Positions 27,413 to 35,054 of a stretch of 37,852 nt of DNA are shown piece by piece. Within the stretch, counting starts at the first letter, position 1; the number at the start of each line of letters is the position of its first letter. Source of the stretch: Micrococcales bacterium (GTDB taxonomy: Bacteria; Actinomycetota; Actinomycetes; Actinomycetales; Microbacteriaceae); the NCBI GenBank assembly GCA_947489235.1, contig CANLDE010000006.1, positions 1-37,852 on the forward strand. Reading direction: 5' to 3'. The notes below the pieces were generated by a model. The model was not told where the DNA came from. It did no database searches and saw only the letters and a program-made list of their open reading frames with translations. The translations under genes and the position numbers were made by a program.

Positions 27413-27868
27413 CTAACGAAGTCGCGCCATCATAACTGCAGCCTCGACTGCCTCGGCACCCTTGTCTTCTTTACTATTCGGTAATCCGGCTCTATCTAGA
27501 GCCTGCTGAGCGTTATCAACAGTTAGTAAACCAAAGCCGATAGGAACTCCATAATCCAGCTGAACTTTGGTTAGACCATCTGTTGCAGCATTGCAAACAT
27601 ACTCAAAGTGAGGTGTCTCACCTTGGATAACAACACCCAGAGCGATAATCACATCGGCATCATCTTCAGCAGCCCATCTGGCAGCAAGTGGTAATTCGAA
27701 AGCTCCTGGCACTCTAACGATTGTGTAAACATCGTTACCAGCATTCTTTAGAGATCGTTCAGCTCCTGCAAGCAGAGCGTCTGTTATCTCGGTATGCCAG
27801 CTGGTAACCAGAATCGTTACTGCTAGATCAGATGCGTCTATTTCTAGTTTCGGTGCATGGCCTGCCAT
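27413..27868 (-). CDS. ribH: 6,7-dimethyl-8-ribityllumazine synthase
   Basis: A 151-residue lumazine synthase. VRVPGAFELPLAARWAAED is the conserved substrate-binding region, and ALGVVIQGETPHFEYVCNAATDGL carries the catalytic His. PIGFGLLTVDNAQQALDRAG and the final AAVMMARLR also match. It condenses the ribityl pyrimidine (from the RibD branch) with the four-carbon unit from RibBA to give lumazine, the substrate of RibE. It begins at the end of ribBA with a 1-base overlap, as expected in a coupled rib operon. Confidence 0.96.
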   Translation of the reverse strand: MAGHAPKLEIDASDLAVTILVTSWHTEITDALLAGAERSLKNAGNDVYTIVRVPGAFELPLAARWAAEDDADVIIALGVVIQGETPHFEYVCNAATDGLTKVQLDYGVPIGFGLLTVDNAQQALDRAGLPNSKEDKGAEAVEAAVMMARLR

Positions 27869-29115
27869 TACTTATCCATCTCTGCGATTATTTGTGGAAG
27901 ACGGTGACCCATCTTTGATCTCTTTGCTTCTAGGTAACCTAGGTTTTGGATAGCTTCTCCAACAATTACCGGAACATAAGAGTTCACCGGGATACCATCA
28001 TCGGTTAGGAAGTTAGCCTTGGCTGGATTGTTAGTCATCAGACGAACGCTCTTCACACCTAGTTCACGCAAGATAGATGATGCTGCGCCATATTCTCTAG
28101 CTTCGCTAGGAAGACCAAGGGCTAGGTTGGCTTCAACTGTGTCTAAGCCTTTTTCTTGCAGTGCATATGCCTTGAGCTTGTTCAGAAGTCCAATACCGCG
28201 ACCTTCTTGACCTCTTAGGTAAATAACAATTCCACCCTTAGGGTCAGCTTCAATCATGTCTAGTGCATATTGCAACTGAGGTCCACACTCACACTTGAGA
28301 GAACCAAAAGCCTCACCAGTAATACATTCTGAGTGCATACGAACTAGAACATCTTCACCGGTTGGGTTGCCCTTGATGATAGCGACGTGATCTGCACCAG
28401 TCTTGATGTCGTAGTATCCACGAACCTTGAAGTCACCGTGAATAGTTGGAATGTTTGCTTCTGCTTCAAATCTAATTCTGTTGTTATCACGGTTGACGTG
28501 AATGATGTTGTTAGAAGTGAGGTGCTCAACTAATTGGGCGATTGTCACAACAGGAAGATTCTCCGTTGCACCAAACTCAATGAGTTCAGGTAAGCGCATC
28601 ATGGAACCTGTTTTAGTAACCATCTCACCGATAATGGCAACCGGCTCTAGACCTGCAAGCTTTAGTAAATCAATTGCTGCTTCAGTGTGTCCAGCACGTC
28701 CGTGCACTCCCTCTGGGTGAGCACGAAGTGGAATGATGTGGCCTGGTCTAATAAATGATTCTGGACCAGAAGAGTTACTTGCCAAAGTTCTAGCAGTTAG
28801 AGCTCTATCACTAGCTGATACACCAGTTGATTCACGGGCAGCAGCATCTACGGTAATTGTGTAGTTAGTGCCATGAGGGTCTTGGTTATCGGTTGTCATA
28901 AGTGGAAGTTCAAGTTCGTTAGCCTTGCCATCTTCCATAGGTGCACATAGGAAACCAGTGGTGTGCTTGACTAGCCACGCCATCCACTCGGTGGTTGCGA
29001 ATTGAGCAGCGATGATGGCATCGCCTTCGTTCTCTCTGTTTTCATCGTCTGCTACTAGAACCGGCTTACCGTTTCGTAAAGCATCTAATGCTTGCTCGAT
29101 TGTTGATAGTGCCAT
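27868..29115 (-). CDS. ribBA: bifunctional DHBP synthase/GTP cyclohydrolase II
   Basis: A 415-residue fusion. Residues 1-200 are 3,4-dihydroxy-2-butanone 4-phosphate synthase (DDENRENEGD acidic loop; RPGHIIPLRAHPEGVHGRAGHTEAA). Residues 205-415 are GTP cyclohydrolase II, with zinc-binding cysteines in SECITGEAFGSLKCECGPQL, then YLRGQEGRGIGL and MTNNPAK. The enzyme makes both riboflavin precursors, from ribulose 5-phosphate and from GTP. Both halves keep their key residues, so both should be active. It overlaps ribE and ribH by single bases. Confidence 0.97.
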   Translation of the reverse strand: MALSTIEQALDALRNGKPVLVADDENRENEGDAIIAAQFATTEWMAWLVKHTTGFLCAPMEDGKANELELPLMTTDNQDPHGTNYTITVDAAARESTGVSASDRALTARTLASNSSGPESFIRPGHIIPLRAHPEGVHGRAGHTEAAIDLLKLAGLEPVAIIGEMVTKTGSMMRLPELIEFGATENLPVVTIAQLVEHLTSNNIIHVNRDNNRIRFEAEANIPTIHGDFKVRGYYDIKTGADHVAIIKGNPTGEDVLVRMHSECITGEAFGSLKCECGPQLQYALDMIEADPKGGIVIYLRGQEGRGIGLLNKLKAYALQEKGLDTVEANLALGLPSEAREYGAASSILRELGVKSVRLMTNNPAKANFLTDDGIPVNSYVPVIVGEAIQNLGYLEAKRSKMGHRLPQIIAEMDK

Positions 29116-29711
29116 TAGTTACTTCTCATCTCTAGTAATCGTTCTATGTGCTTTGCCATTACATCAACTTCAACGTTGATCTTGTCACCAGGCTTCTTAT
29201 AGCCCAAGGTGGTAAGTTTTAGGGTTTCTGGGATAAGACTTAGTCCAACAAAGTCTTCACCCATTTCATTTACAGTTAGCGAAATACCGTCAAGGGTTAT
29301 TGAACCCTTTAGTACTACATATTTCATAAGTTCTTTAGGGACAGATATCCGAACCCAATCCCAGTTCTCACTAGGTTCACGAGATAGAAACTCGCCAACA
29401 CCATCAACATGTCCTTGAACATGGTGGCCACCAAATCTGGTCTGCATGGTCATTGCTCGCTCTAGGTTGATTGGATCGCCAACTTTCACTTGAGCCAAGC
29501 TAGTGAGCCTTAGGGTTTCATGCATAACATCAGCACAAAATGTACCGTTCTCAATCTCAACAGCTGTGAGGCAGGTTCCACTACAAGCAATAGAGTCACC
29601 ACGTTTGATATCACTTGTAACCAAAGGTCCTTTGATGGTCAACCTAATAGCATCAGGCTGATGTTCGATAGCAACTACTTCACCTAGTTCTTCAATGATT
29701 CCGGTAAACAT
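29115..29711 (-). CDS. ribE: riboflavin synthase, alpha chain
   Basis: A 198-residue protein of two similar barrel domains, the classic trimeric riboflavin synthase. MFTGIIEELGEV is the standard start. SIACSGTCLTAVEI and its second-domain counterpart SITLDGISLTVNEM are the repeated substrate sites, and GGHHVQGHVDGVG joins the domains. It dismutates two lumazines to riboflavin. Its ATG overlaps the ribD stop (TAATG). Confidence 0.96.
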   Translation of the reverse strand: MFTGIIEELGEVVAIEHQPDAIRLTIKGPLVTSDIKRGDSIACSGTCLTAVEIENGTFCADVMHETLRLTSLAQVKVGDPINLERAMTMQTRFGGHHVQGHVDGVGEFLSREPSENWDWVRISVPKELMKYVVLKGSITLDGISLTVNEMGEDFVGLSLIPETLKLTTLGYKKPGDKINVEVDVMAKHIERLLEMRSN

Positions 29712-30736
29712 TAGTTTCTCTCCTTCGGAATAGCTCTAATAAACAAATCAGGTCCTAGCTGCTTGACTTCAACAAACTCCAAGGTCAAGGCATCAGCCAT
29801 GGTGTTGATACCGATGTCAGTAACAGCAACGTTAGTTCCACCTGCTAATAGAGGTGCTTGATAAATCAAAATCTCATCGAATAGACCCTGCTTGATAAAT
29901 TCACTAGCAAGTTCTGCTCCACCTTCAACAAGAACATGGCGCATACCTCTATCCCAAAGCTGGGAGAGTACCTGGTTGATGTCATGGGTCTTTAGTTGAA
30001 CTGTTGGAGCTTCTTCATTGAAGACACGTAGATCTTGATCAAGTTCACTTGTACCAACAACAACGCGAAGAGGTTGGTGTTCGTATCTTGAACCATCAGG
30101 TTTTCTGGCAGTTAGATCAGGGTTGTCATATTTGACAGTTCCAGTGCCAACAAGGATTGCATCTAACTTAGATCTTCTAAGGTGAACATCTTCTCTAGAT
30201 ACTGAACCTGAAATCCATTTACTGGTCTTGTCAGTTGCCGCAGTTCTACCATCAAGAGTTTGAGCCCACTTCAAAGTTATATATGGACGCTGTTTCTTCA
30301 TTGCAGTTAGCCAAACAACTGATTGCTCAGCTGCTTCATTCTCAAGAACTCCCTGAATAACTTCAATACCAGCATCGCTAAGTGTCTTAGCTCCATTAGC
30401 TGACTCATGACCTGGGTCTTTGCTTGCATACACAACTCGAGAGAGGCCAGCTTCAATCAAAGCAACTGCACAAGGACCAGTTCTGCCAGTGTGATTACAA
30501 GGCTCAAGAGTCACAACAGCAGTTGATCCAGCAGGAACACCATTAGGTAATTTACTCAGTGCATCAACTTCAGCGTGGGCAGTGCCTGCACCTTTGTGCC
30601 AGCCTTCAGCAATAACATTCAAATCTTTATCAAGGATGATGGCTCCAACCTGAGGGTTAGCACCGTAGGCAGGTCCGAGTAGGGCAAGTTCAAGTGCCCG
30701 ATGCATCATCGGTTCAAACTGCCTAGTATCGGTCAT
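29711..30736 (-). CDS. ribD: bifunctional pyrimidine deaminase/reductase
   Basis: A 341-residue RibD. The deaminase half has zinc-binding HAEVDAL and EPCNHTGRTGPC. The reductase half has ITLKWAQTLDGRTA, DAILVGTGTVKYDNPDLTAR and VEGGAELASEF. It performs steps two and three of the pyrimidine branch. I start it at ATG 30736 (MTDTRQFEPMM), not the track's 30808: AAGGAAAGG lies just upstream, and the extra 24 codons would lie in the leader after the riboswitch. That ribosome-binding site is inside a hairpin, so FMN probably controls translation. Confidence 0.95.
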   Translation of the reverse strand: MTDTRQFEPMMHRALELALLGPAYGANPQVGAIILDKDLNVIAEGWHKGAGTAHAEVDALSKLPNGVPAGSTAVVTLEPCNHTGRTGPCAVALIEAGLSRVVYASKDPGHESANGAKTLSDAGIEVIQGVLENEAAEQSVVWLTAMKKQRPYITLKWAQTLDGRTAATDKTSKWISGSVSREDVHLRRSKLDAILVGTGTVKYDNPDLTARKPDGSRYEHQPLRVVVGTSELDQDLRVFNEEAPTVQLKTHDINQVLSQLWDRGMRHVLVEGGAELASEFIKQGLFDEILIYQAPLLAGGTNVAVTDIGINTMADALTLEFVEVKQLGPDLFIRAIPKERN

Positions 30737-30764
30737 CCCGAGCCTTTCCTTAAAGGACCTCGGG
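30737..30764 (-). promoter_or_regulatory. hairpin masking the ribD ribosome-binding site
   Basis: Directly before the ribD ATG the minus strand reads CCCGAG, GT, CCTTT, AAGG, AAAGG, CTCGGG: an 11-bp stem with a 2-base bulge and a 4-base loop. The AAGGAAAGG Shine-Dalgarno forms the loop and 3' arm. This is a plausible expression platform for the FMN riboswitch upstream. Confidence 0.7.
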
Positions 30765-30815
30765 GCAGGGTCGAATAGACGACCTAAGGTCAGGCCAAGA
30801 TAGGCCAAACCTTAT

Positions 30816-30967
30816 GTTCTTCTACCATCCGGACTTTAACCGTCGGTTCTGGAGTTTCACCAGATCAACCGCCAAACCAAATACCTAGGTATTCGTTGCC
30901 ATTGAAGGCAGCTTGTCGGGTCGCGGACTATAACCGCCGGTTCAGATTTACACTGACCCCGAAGAAC
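30816..30967 (-). ncRNA. FMN riboswitch (RFN element) of the riboflavin operon
   Basis: On the minus strand the RFN core is complete: AACCGGCGGTTATAGTCCGC, then GTTGATCTGGTGAAACTCC and AACCGACGGTTAAAGTCCGG. Helix P1 is a perfect 7-bp pairing of GTTCTTC (30961-30967) with GAAGAAC (30816-30822). FMN binding is expected to reduce expression of ribD-ribE-ribBA-ribH. There is no terminator after it; instead a hairpin covers the ribD ribosome-binding site. Confidence 0.95.
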
Positions 30968-31035
30968 TGTTGTTACCTGTAAAGCATGGCAGATTTAGGG
31001 CCTAAATGCGACCAAATCAGCCAGAGGCGAAAGAA

Positions 31036-31941
31036 TTAGCCCTTTACAGAACCTGCCAGCAGACCTCTTACGAAGTAGCGCTGAAGGGCAAAGAAGACAA
31101 TCAGAGGCACAATCATGGATACGAATGCACCTGCTGTTAGCAGTTCCCAGCCGCTACCTCTAGAACCAACCATCTCAGCGATACGAACGGTCATTGGAGC
31201 AACCTGCTTCACACCACCACCGAAGGTAAGACCTACTAGCAGATCGTTCCATACCCAAAGGAACTGGAAGATGGAGAACGATGCGATAGCTGGAACAGAT
31301 AGTGGAAGAACAATCTTGCTAAACAGAGTGAACCAGTTAGCTCCATCAACACGTCCTGCTTCAATCAGTTCTCGAGGAATCTGTGAGAGGAAGTTGTGTA
31401 GAAGGAATACAGCCAAAGGCAAACCAAAGATGGTGTGCGCAATCCAGATTGGAATAAAGGTTCCGGTGATACCAAGATCAGGGATAAGTGTTACTCCACC
31501 TATTACTAGTCCCTTTGAGAAGAGCTGCAATAGCGGAATAAGAGTTAGCTGAAGAGGCACAACCTGAAGACCAAAGATGATGAAGAAGATTGTGTCTTTT
31601 CCTCTGAAGTTAAACCACGCCAAAGCATAGGCTGCAAACAATGCCAGAGTGATTGGGAAAACAACTGCTGGAATGGTTAGAGCAAAGCTGTTGAAGAAGA
31701 ACTGGAACAGTGGCGGGTTAGTAGTTGATCCCTGGAATAGCACCTGAGTGTAGTTATCCAAGGTAAAGGTCGGGTTAGTAAAGAAAGTCCACCAACCTGA
31801 TTGGTTGATGTCCTGCTCTGGTCGGATTGAAGAAACCAATAGACCAAAGGTAGGAATGGTCCAAAGAACAGCGACGATAACTGCAATTGCTGAAGCTACT
31901 GGGGATGCAAATATGTCTTTAGCTTTTTTGTTGATAGCCAT
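31036..31941 (-). CDS. sugar ABC transporter permease, MalG/AglG type
   Basis: A 301-residue binding-protein-dependent permease with six membrane segments. The EAA loop reads ELIEAGRVDGANWFTLFSKIVLPL (about residues 190-213), where it docks on the ATPase. The length, a long first periplasmic segment and the partner gene suggest the alpha-glucoside (AglG) branch of the maltose-type family, but specificity cannot be fixed. It starts at the stop of the MalF-type gene with a 1-base overlap. No ATPase gene follows. Confidence 0.9.
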   Translation of the reverse strand: MAINKKAKDIFASPVASAIAVIVAVLWTIPTFGLLVSSIRPEQDINQSGWWTFFTNPTFTLDNYTQVLFQGSTTNPPLFQFFFNSFALTIPAVVFPITLALFAAYALAWFNFRGKDTIFFIIFGLQVVPLQLTLIPLLQLFSKGLVIGGVTLIPDLGITGTFIPIWIAHTIFGLPLAVFLLHNFLSQIPRELIEAGRVDGANWFTLFSKIVLPLSVPAIASFSIFQFLWVWNDLLVGLTFGGGVKQVAPMTVRIAEMVGSRGSGWELLTAGAFVSMIVPLIVFFALQRYFVRGLLAGSVKG

Positions 31942-32951
31942 TAGCGTTCAGTCCTCTCACGTCTTAACTGTCTGATGTTGTAAGCGATGATTGGTAGAAC
32001 ACAAAGCAAAAGAATCACGGCTAGTGCGCTTCCCTGACCATAGTTCATCTGTCTAAAGCTCTGGGAATACATTTCATTAGCAATAACGTTGGTCTCGAAG
32101 TTACCACCGGTCATGGTTCTAACAATGTCGAATACCTTCAGGGTTCCAATAGCGGTTGTGGTCAGCACAACAATTACTGTTGATCGAATCATTGGGATGG
32201 TTACTCGAAGGAAACGCTTCCAGTTTCCAGCACCATCAAGCATGGCTGCTTCTACTACTTCATCAGGAACGTTCTTCATAGCTGCTGAGATAACAACCAT
32301 GCAGAAACCGGTCTGAATCCAAATCATTACAAGGATTAGCAACAGGGTGTTCATCGGGGCTTCGAGTAGCCAGTTAGGAGGGTTTACTCCAATGGCTTTG
32401 GAGAGGGCACTGAACAGACCGATGTCTGGCTTGTCTAGGTTTGGTTGGAAGCTGTAAACAAACTTCCAGATAACACCTGCACCGACGAATGAGATCGCCA
32501 TTGGTAAGAAGATTAAAGATTTCACAATGCCGGGACGCTTCATGCGGTCTGTCATATAAGCAATAGCAAGACCAAGCAGAGTGGAAAGAATAGGAACTAC
32601 TAAAACCCAGATGGCTGTGTTTCGAAGAACAATCAGAATCTCAGGGATTGTGAAAGACCATACGTAGTTATCAAAGCCAACAAACTCTGTGCTGTCTGCG
32701 TTCATGAAAGACATGACGAGAGTTCTAAGTGTTGGATAAACAAGACCGACAAGAAGTAATAGGACTGCAGGAGCTAGGAAGACCGCGTACTTCAACCATT
32801 CCTGAACTCTTACATTGACTCTAGAGGCCAATAGGAAGACTAAATAAACAATTGCAGCGAAGGCCGCTAGCGAAACAATGAGCAGAATTAGGTTCGGGAA
32901 AATCACTTCCCAAGGGGTCTTGCGTGCTGCAACGAACGCGGTGTTTATCAT
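31941..32951 (-). CDS. sugar ABC transporter permease, MalF/AglF type
   Basis: A 336-residue permease with an extra N-terminal helix (about residues 17-42) before a six-helix core. The EAA loop is EVVEAAMLDGAGNWKRFLRVTIPM (about residues 232-255). LKVFDIVRTMTGGNFETNVIANEMY is close to the AglF branch of alpha-glucoside permeases. The upstream binding-protein gene is separated by 84 bases holding a strong stem-loop, whereas the MalG-type gene follows with overlap. Function: pore half of a carbohydrate importer. Confidence 0.9.
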   Translation of the reverse strand: MINTAFVAARKTPWEVIFPNLILLIVSLAAFAAIVYLVFLLASRVNVRVQEWLKYAVFLAPAVLLLLVGLVYPTLRTLVMSFMNADSTEFVGFDNYVWSFTIPEILIVLRNTAIWVLVVPILSTLLGLAIAYMTDRMKRPGIVKSLIFLPMAISFVGAGVIWKFVYSFQPNLDKPDIGLFSALSKAIGVNPPNWLLEAPMNTLLLILVMIWIQTGFCMVVISAAMKNVPDEVVEAAMLDGAGNWKRFLRVTIPMIRSTVIVVLTTTAIGTLKVFDIVRTMTGGNFETNVIANEMYSQSFRQMNYGQGSALAVILLLCVLPIIAYNIRQLRRERTER

Positions 32952-32973
32952 TTATTTCCTGACTTTGTTGAAA

Positions 32974-33011
32974 TGGGGTGTGGCTTTCACTTTCGTGTCC
33001 ACCACACCCCA
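32974..33011 (-). promoter_or_regulatory. stem-loop between binding-protein and permease genes
   Basis: TGGGGTGTGG and CCACACCCCA form a perfect 10-bp stem around an 18-base loop, starting 25 bases after the binding-protein stop. No strong T-tract follows. Such structures between malE-like and malF-like genes commonly protect the upstream message or cause partial termination, giving excess binding protein. Confidence 0.65.
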
Positions 33012-33035
33012 CTACAAGGGTATAACTAGCCTAAT

Positions 33036-34373
33036 TTAGTTCTTAGGCCATGACTTCTCGATTGCATCAAGAACAGCCTCGTCGGACTTGTCTTCTGCAA
33101 CCCATGCGGTCATTTCCTTCCAGAAAGTACCTGCACCAACAGCAGCTGGCATAACGTCAGAGCCGTCGAAGCGGAAGGTTGTTGCGTTCTTTAGGATCTG
33201 AACAGCAACCTTGTTTACTGGGTCAGCAACGTTTGCTTCGTCTAGACCCTTGTTAGCTGAGAACCAACCACCAAGTTTTGCCTTGTTGTTGTTCCATAGC
33301 GGAGTGGTTAGGAAGTGCTGTAGAGCTGCAACTTCGCCACGGTCTGAGAAAGCTGCTACGAACTCTCCACCACCAAGTGCTGGCTTGTTGTCAGCTGATG
33401 CACCTGGGAAGTAGAACACTGAGATTCCGTTTGCTTCTTCTGTGTTAGAAGGGTCAACGATTACAGCTCCGTGGTCAGCAGCAAGGATTCCACCAATGAA
33501 TGATGCCTGACGGTGCATTGCACATGTACCATCAACAATTCCTGCTCCACCATCTTGGAAAGTAGTAGTCGCGATTGACGCTACGTCACCAACATAGTCA
33601 GGGTTCTTTAGGATCTTGCCTGCTTCACCGATTGCTGTAGCTACAGCTGGGTCGTTGAAAGGAATACCGTGTGTAACCCAAGCGTCATAGGTCTCTGCAT
33701 CTGCGGTGCGAAGCATGATGTCTTCCATCCAGTCAGTACCAACCCAACCAGTTGCTTCACCAGAACCGAAACCAGCACACCATGGCTGGATCTGTCCGTC
33801 AGCAGCAATCTGGTCAGATAGAGCTAGAAGCTCATCCCAAGTTGTTGGGATTGTGTAGTTGTTGTCCTTGAATACCTTCGGGTTGTACCAAACGAATGAC
33901 TTCACGTTAGCTCCTAGTGGAGCAGCGAAGAAGGTTCCGTCTACAGTTCCGTAGTTCTTCCAGTCTGGTGAGTAGTTAGCGTCAACTGACTCGCTCAACT
34001 TTGCAGATGCAGGAACTAGGCTGTCAGCAAACTTAGCTAGTAGGCCTGGCTGTGGGAAGATCGCTAGATCAGGTGCAGTTCCACCTTCAACGCGAACAGC
34101 AATCTGAGCTTCGAACTCCTGAGTACCGTTCCAGTTGACAGTGATTCCTGTACAACGCTCGAAGTCAGCGAATGACTCGACGAATAGGTCAGCTTCTGGA
34201 GCAATGATGGTTGTGTATACCTCAACCTCAGTACCTTCGAAGCCCTTGTAATCTGAATAGTTGTCACAGTTGGCGCTGTCATTGTTGCTTGCTGGCGCAC
34301 ATCCTGCTAGAAACAGCGTTGCAACCACTGCAGAAGCAGTAGCAGCTAGAACGCGCTTTGTCTTAAAGCTCAT
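33036..34373 (-). CDS. sugar-binding lipoprotein of ABC importer
   Basis: A 445-residue extracellular solute-binding protein of the maltose/alpha-glucoside cluster. The lipoprotein signal peptide ends in LAGC with the lipidated Cys at residue 25, so the protein is tethered to the outer face of the membrane. GTAPDLAIFPQPGLLAKFA, the interlobe TTWDELLALSDQIAADG and GGGEFVAAFSDRGEVAALQHFL are family-typical. It should capture an oligosaccharide such as an alpha-glucoside for the permeases downstream. AAGGAGAAATTA before the ATG is a strong ribosome-binding site. A palindrome sits at the likely transcription start, suggesting a sugar-responsive repressor. Confidence 0.92.
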   Translation of the reverse strand: MSFKTKRVLAATASAVVATLFLAGCAPASNNDSANCDNYSDYKGFEGTEVEVYTTIIAPEADLFVESFADFERCTGITVNWNGTQEFEAQIAVRVEGGTAPDLAIFPQPGLLAKFADSLVPASAKLSESVDANYSPDWKNYGTVDGTFFAAPLGANVKSFVWYNPKVFKDNNYTIPTTWDELLALSDQIAADGQIQPWCAGFGSGEATGWVGTDWMEDIMLRTADAETYDAWVTHGIPFNDPAVATAIGEAGKILKNPDYVGDVASIATTTFQDGGAGIVDGTCAMHRQASFIGGILAADHGAVIVDPSNTEEANGISVFYFPGASADNKPALGGGEFVAAFSDRGEVAALQHFLTTPLWNNNKAKLGGWFSANKGLDEANVADPVNKVAVQILKNATTFRFDGSDVMPAAVGAGTFWKEMTAWVAEDKSDEAVLDAIEKSWPKN

Positions 34374-34398
34374 TAATTTCTCCTTGATAGTAATGGGC

Positions 34399-34417
34399 GA
34401 AGCGTAGATTACGCTTC
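34399..34417. promoter_or_regulatory. 8-3-8 palindrome, candidate operator of the sugar importer
   Basis: GAAGCGTA, GAT, TACGCTTC is a perfect inverted repeat. Its edge at 34417 lies 7 bases after the candidate -10 box, so it would occupy about +1 to +19 of the importer transcript, a typical repressor site. It could also fold as a 5' hairpin in the mRNA. Confidence 0.5.
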
Positions 34418-34423
34418 AGCAAC

Positions 34424-34429
34424 AATATA
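34424..34429 (-). promoter_or_regulatory. candidate -10 box of the sugar-importer operon
   Basis: TATATT on the minus strand, about 51 bases before the binding-protein ATG. It is the best -10 match in the region; no clear -35 lies 17 bases upstream. Confidence 0.45.
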
Positions 34430-34673
34430 GCCTTAGAAAAGCCCTATTTCGAGGAAAGATTCTTACACTGCGATAACGATTTACCAAATTCCCCAAGGAG
34501 TGCCATTTGGTTGCTGTTTAGCATCTTTGAAAGTTGCGGATCCCAGTAATCCAGACATATTTCACTAAAGCTTGGGAACAACTAGACTTGCAGGGCTGTC
34601 ACAAAGTACTTTCGATAGAAAAAACTTAGTGAAGCTAGGAAACTAGGTTGAAGCACCATTTTGAGAGGGAAAA

Positions 34674-35054
34674 ATGAGGTTTATGAAGAGGGCAATAAGG
34701 CCCTGGCAAAAAGTGCTCATCGGTGCTGCTTTGGTTCTGTTAGTTGCTTTTGGGGCCGGCTATTCAGCCGGATTGAGGCTTACCGCCTGGACACCAGGCA
34801 ATTTTCAAGTCTGTTCAGATACGGTGGATTTTGCCTCAGACTACACGCCACCTCCCAGAACTGCTGAGGAGCAGGCTGAATTCGAAAAGTATTGCCCAAA
34901 TTCCTATTGGGGCGAATGGAACATCACAAAACCAAGCGGTGAAAGGGGTTGGGAGCTTGTGGGATATTTCAGCTTCTGGCGTCCGTATTGGGGAGTAACC
35001 TGGCCTGATAACAATTTGGGCGTTTACGGCCCAAAGCAAAAACCTACCAACTAG
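34674..35054 (+). CDS. membrane-anchored protein of unknown function
   Basis: A 126-residue protein: basic start ([13 protein letters not shown]), one hydrophobic helix (about residues 14-33), then an extracytoplasmic part with two cysteines (FQVCSDT and EKYCPNS) and many aromatic residues ([13 protein letters not shown]). The cysteines might form a disulfide outside the membrane. GAGAGGG before the ATG supports translation. The 68-residue frame starting at 34661 on the track overlaps it in another frame and is a shadow. It converges with trpS, overlapping its end by 4 bases. I do not recognise the family. Confidence 0.7.
   Translation: MRFMKRAIRPWQKVLIGAALVLLVAFGAGYSAGLRLTAWTPGNFQVCSDTVDFASDYTPPPRTAEEQAEFEKYCPNSYWGEWNITKPSGERGWELVGYFSFWRPYWGVTWPDNNLGVYGPKQKPTN

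Larger units (their letters stand above)
34374..34673. other. 300-base divergent intergenic region
   Basis: No convincing gene in either direction. It holds the importer promoter and palindrome (34399-34429). It also has a spaced 8-bp inverted repeat, TTCACTAA (34561-34568) and TTAGTGAA (34626-34633), upstream of the gene at 34674. A GAGAGGG ribosome-binding site serves that gene. Confidence 0.6.

Noticed and set aside
30737-30808. Extended ribD start at 30808 in the ORF track
   Set aside because: The extra 24 codons run through the leader and the masking hairpin; the ATG at 30736 has the Shine-Dalgarno and the normal N-terminus.
34661-34867. 68-residue frame overlapping the 126-residue gene
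   Set aside because: It is in another frame, without an exported-protein pattern; the GAGAGGG site is correctly placed for the ATG at 34674.
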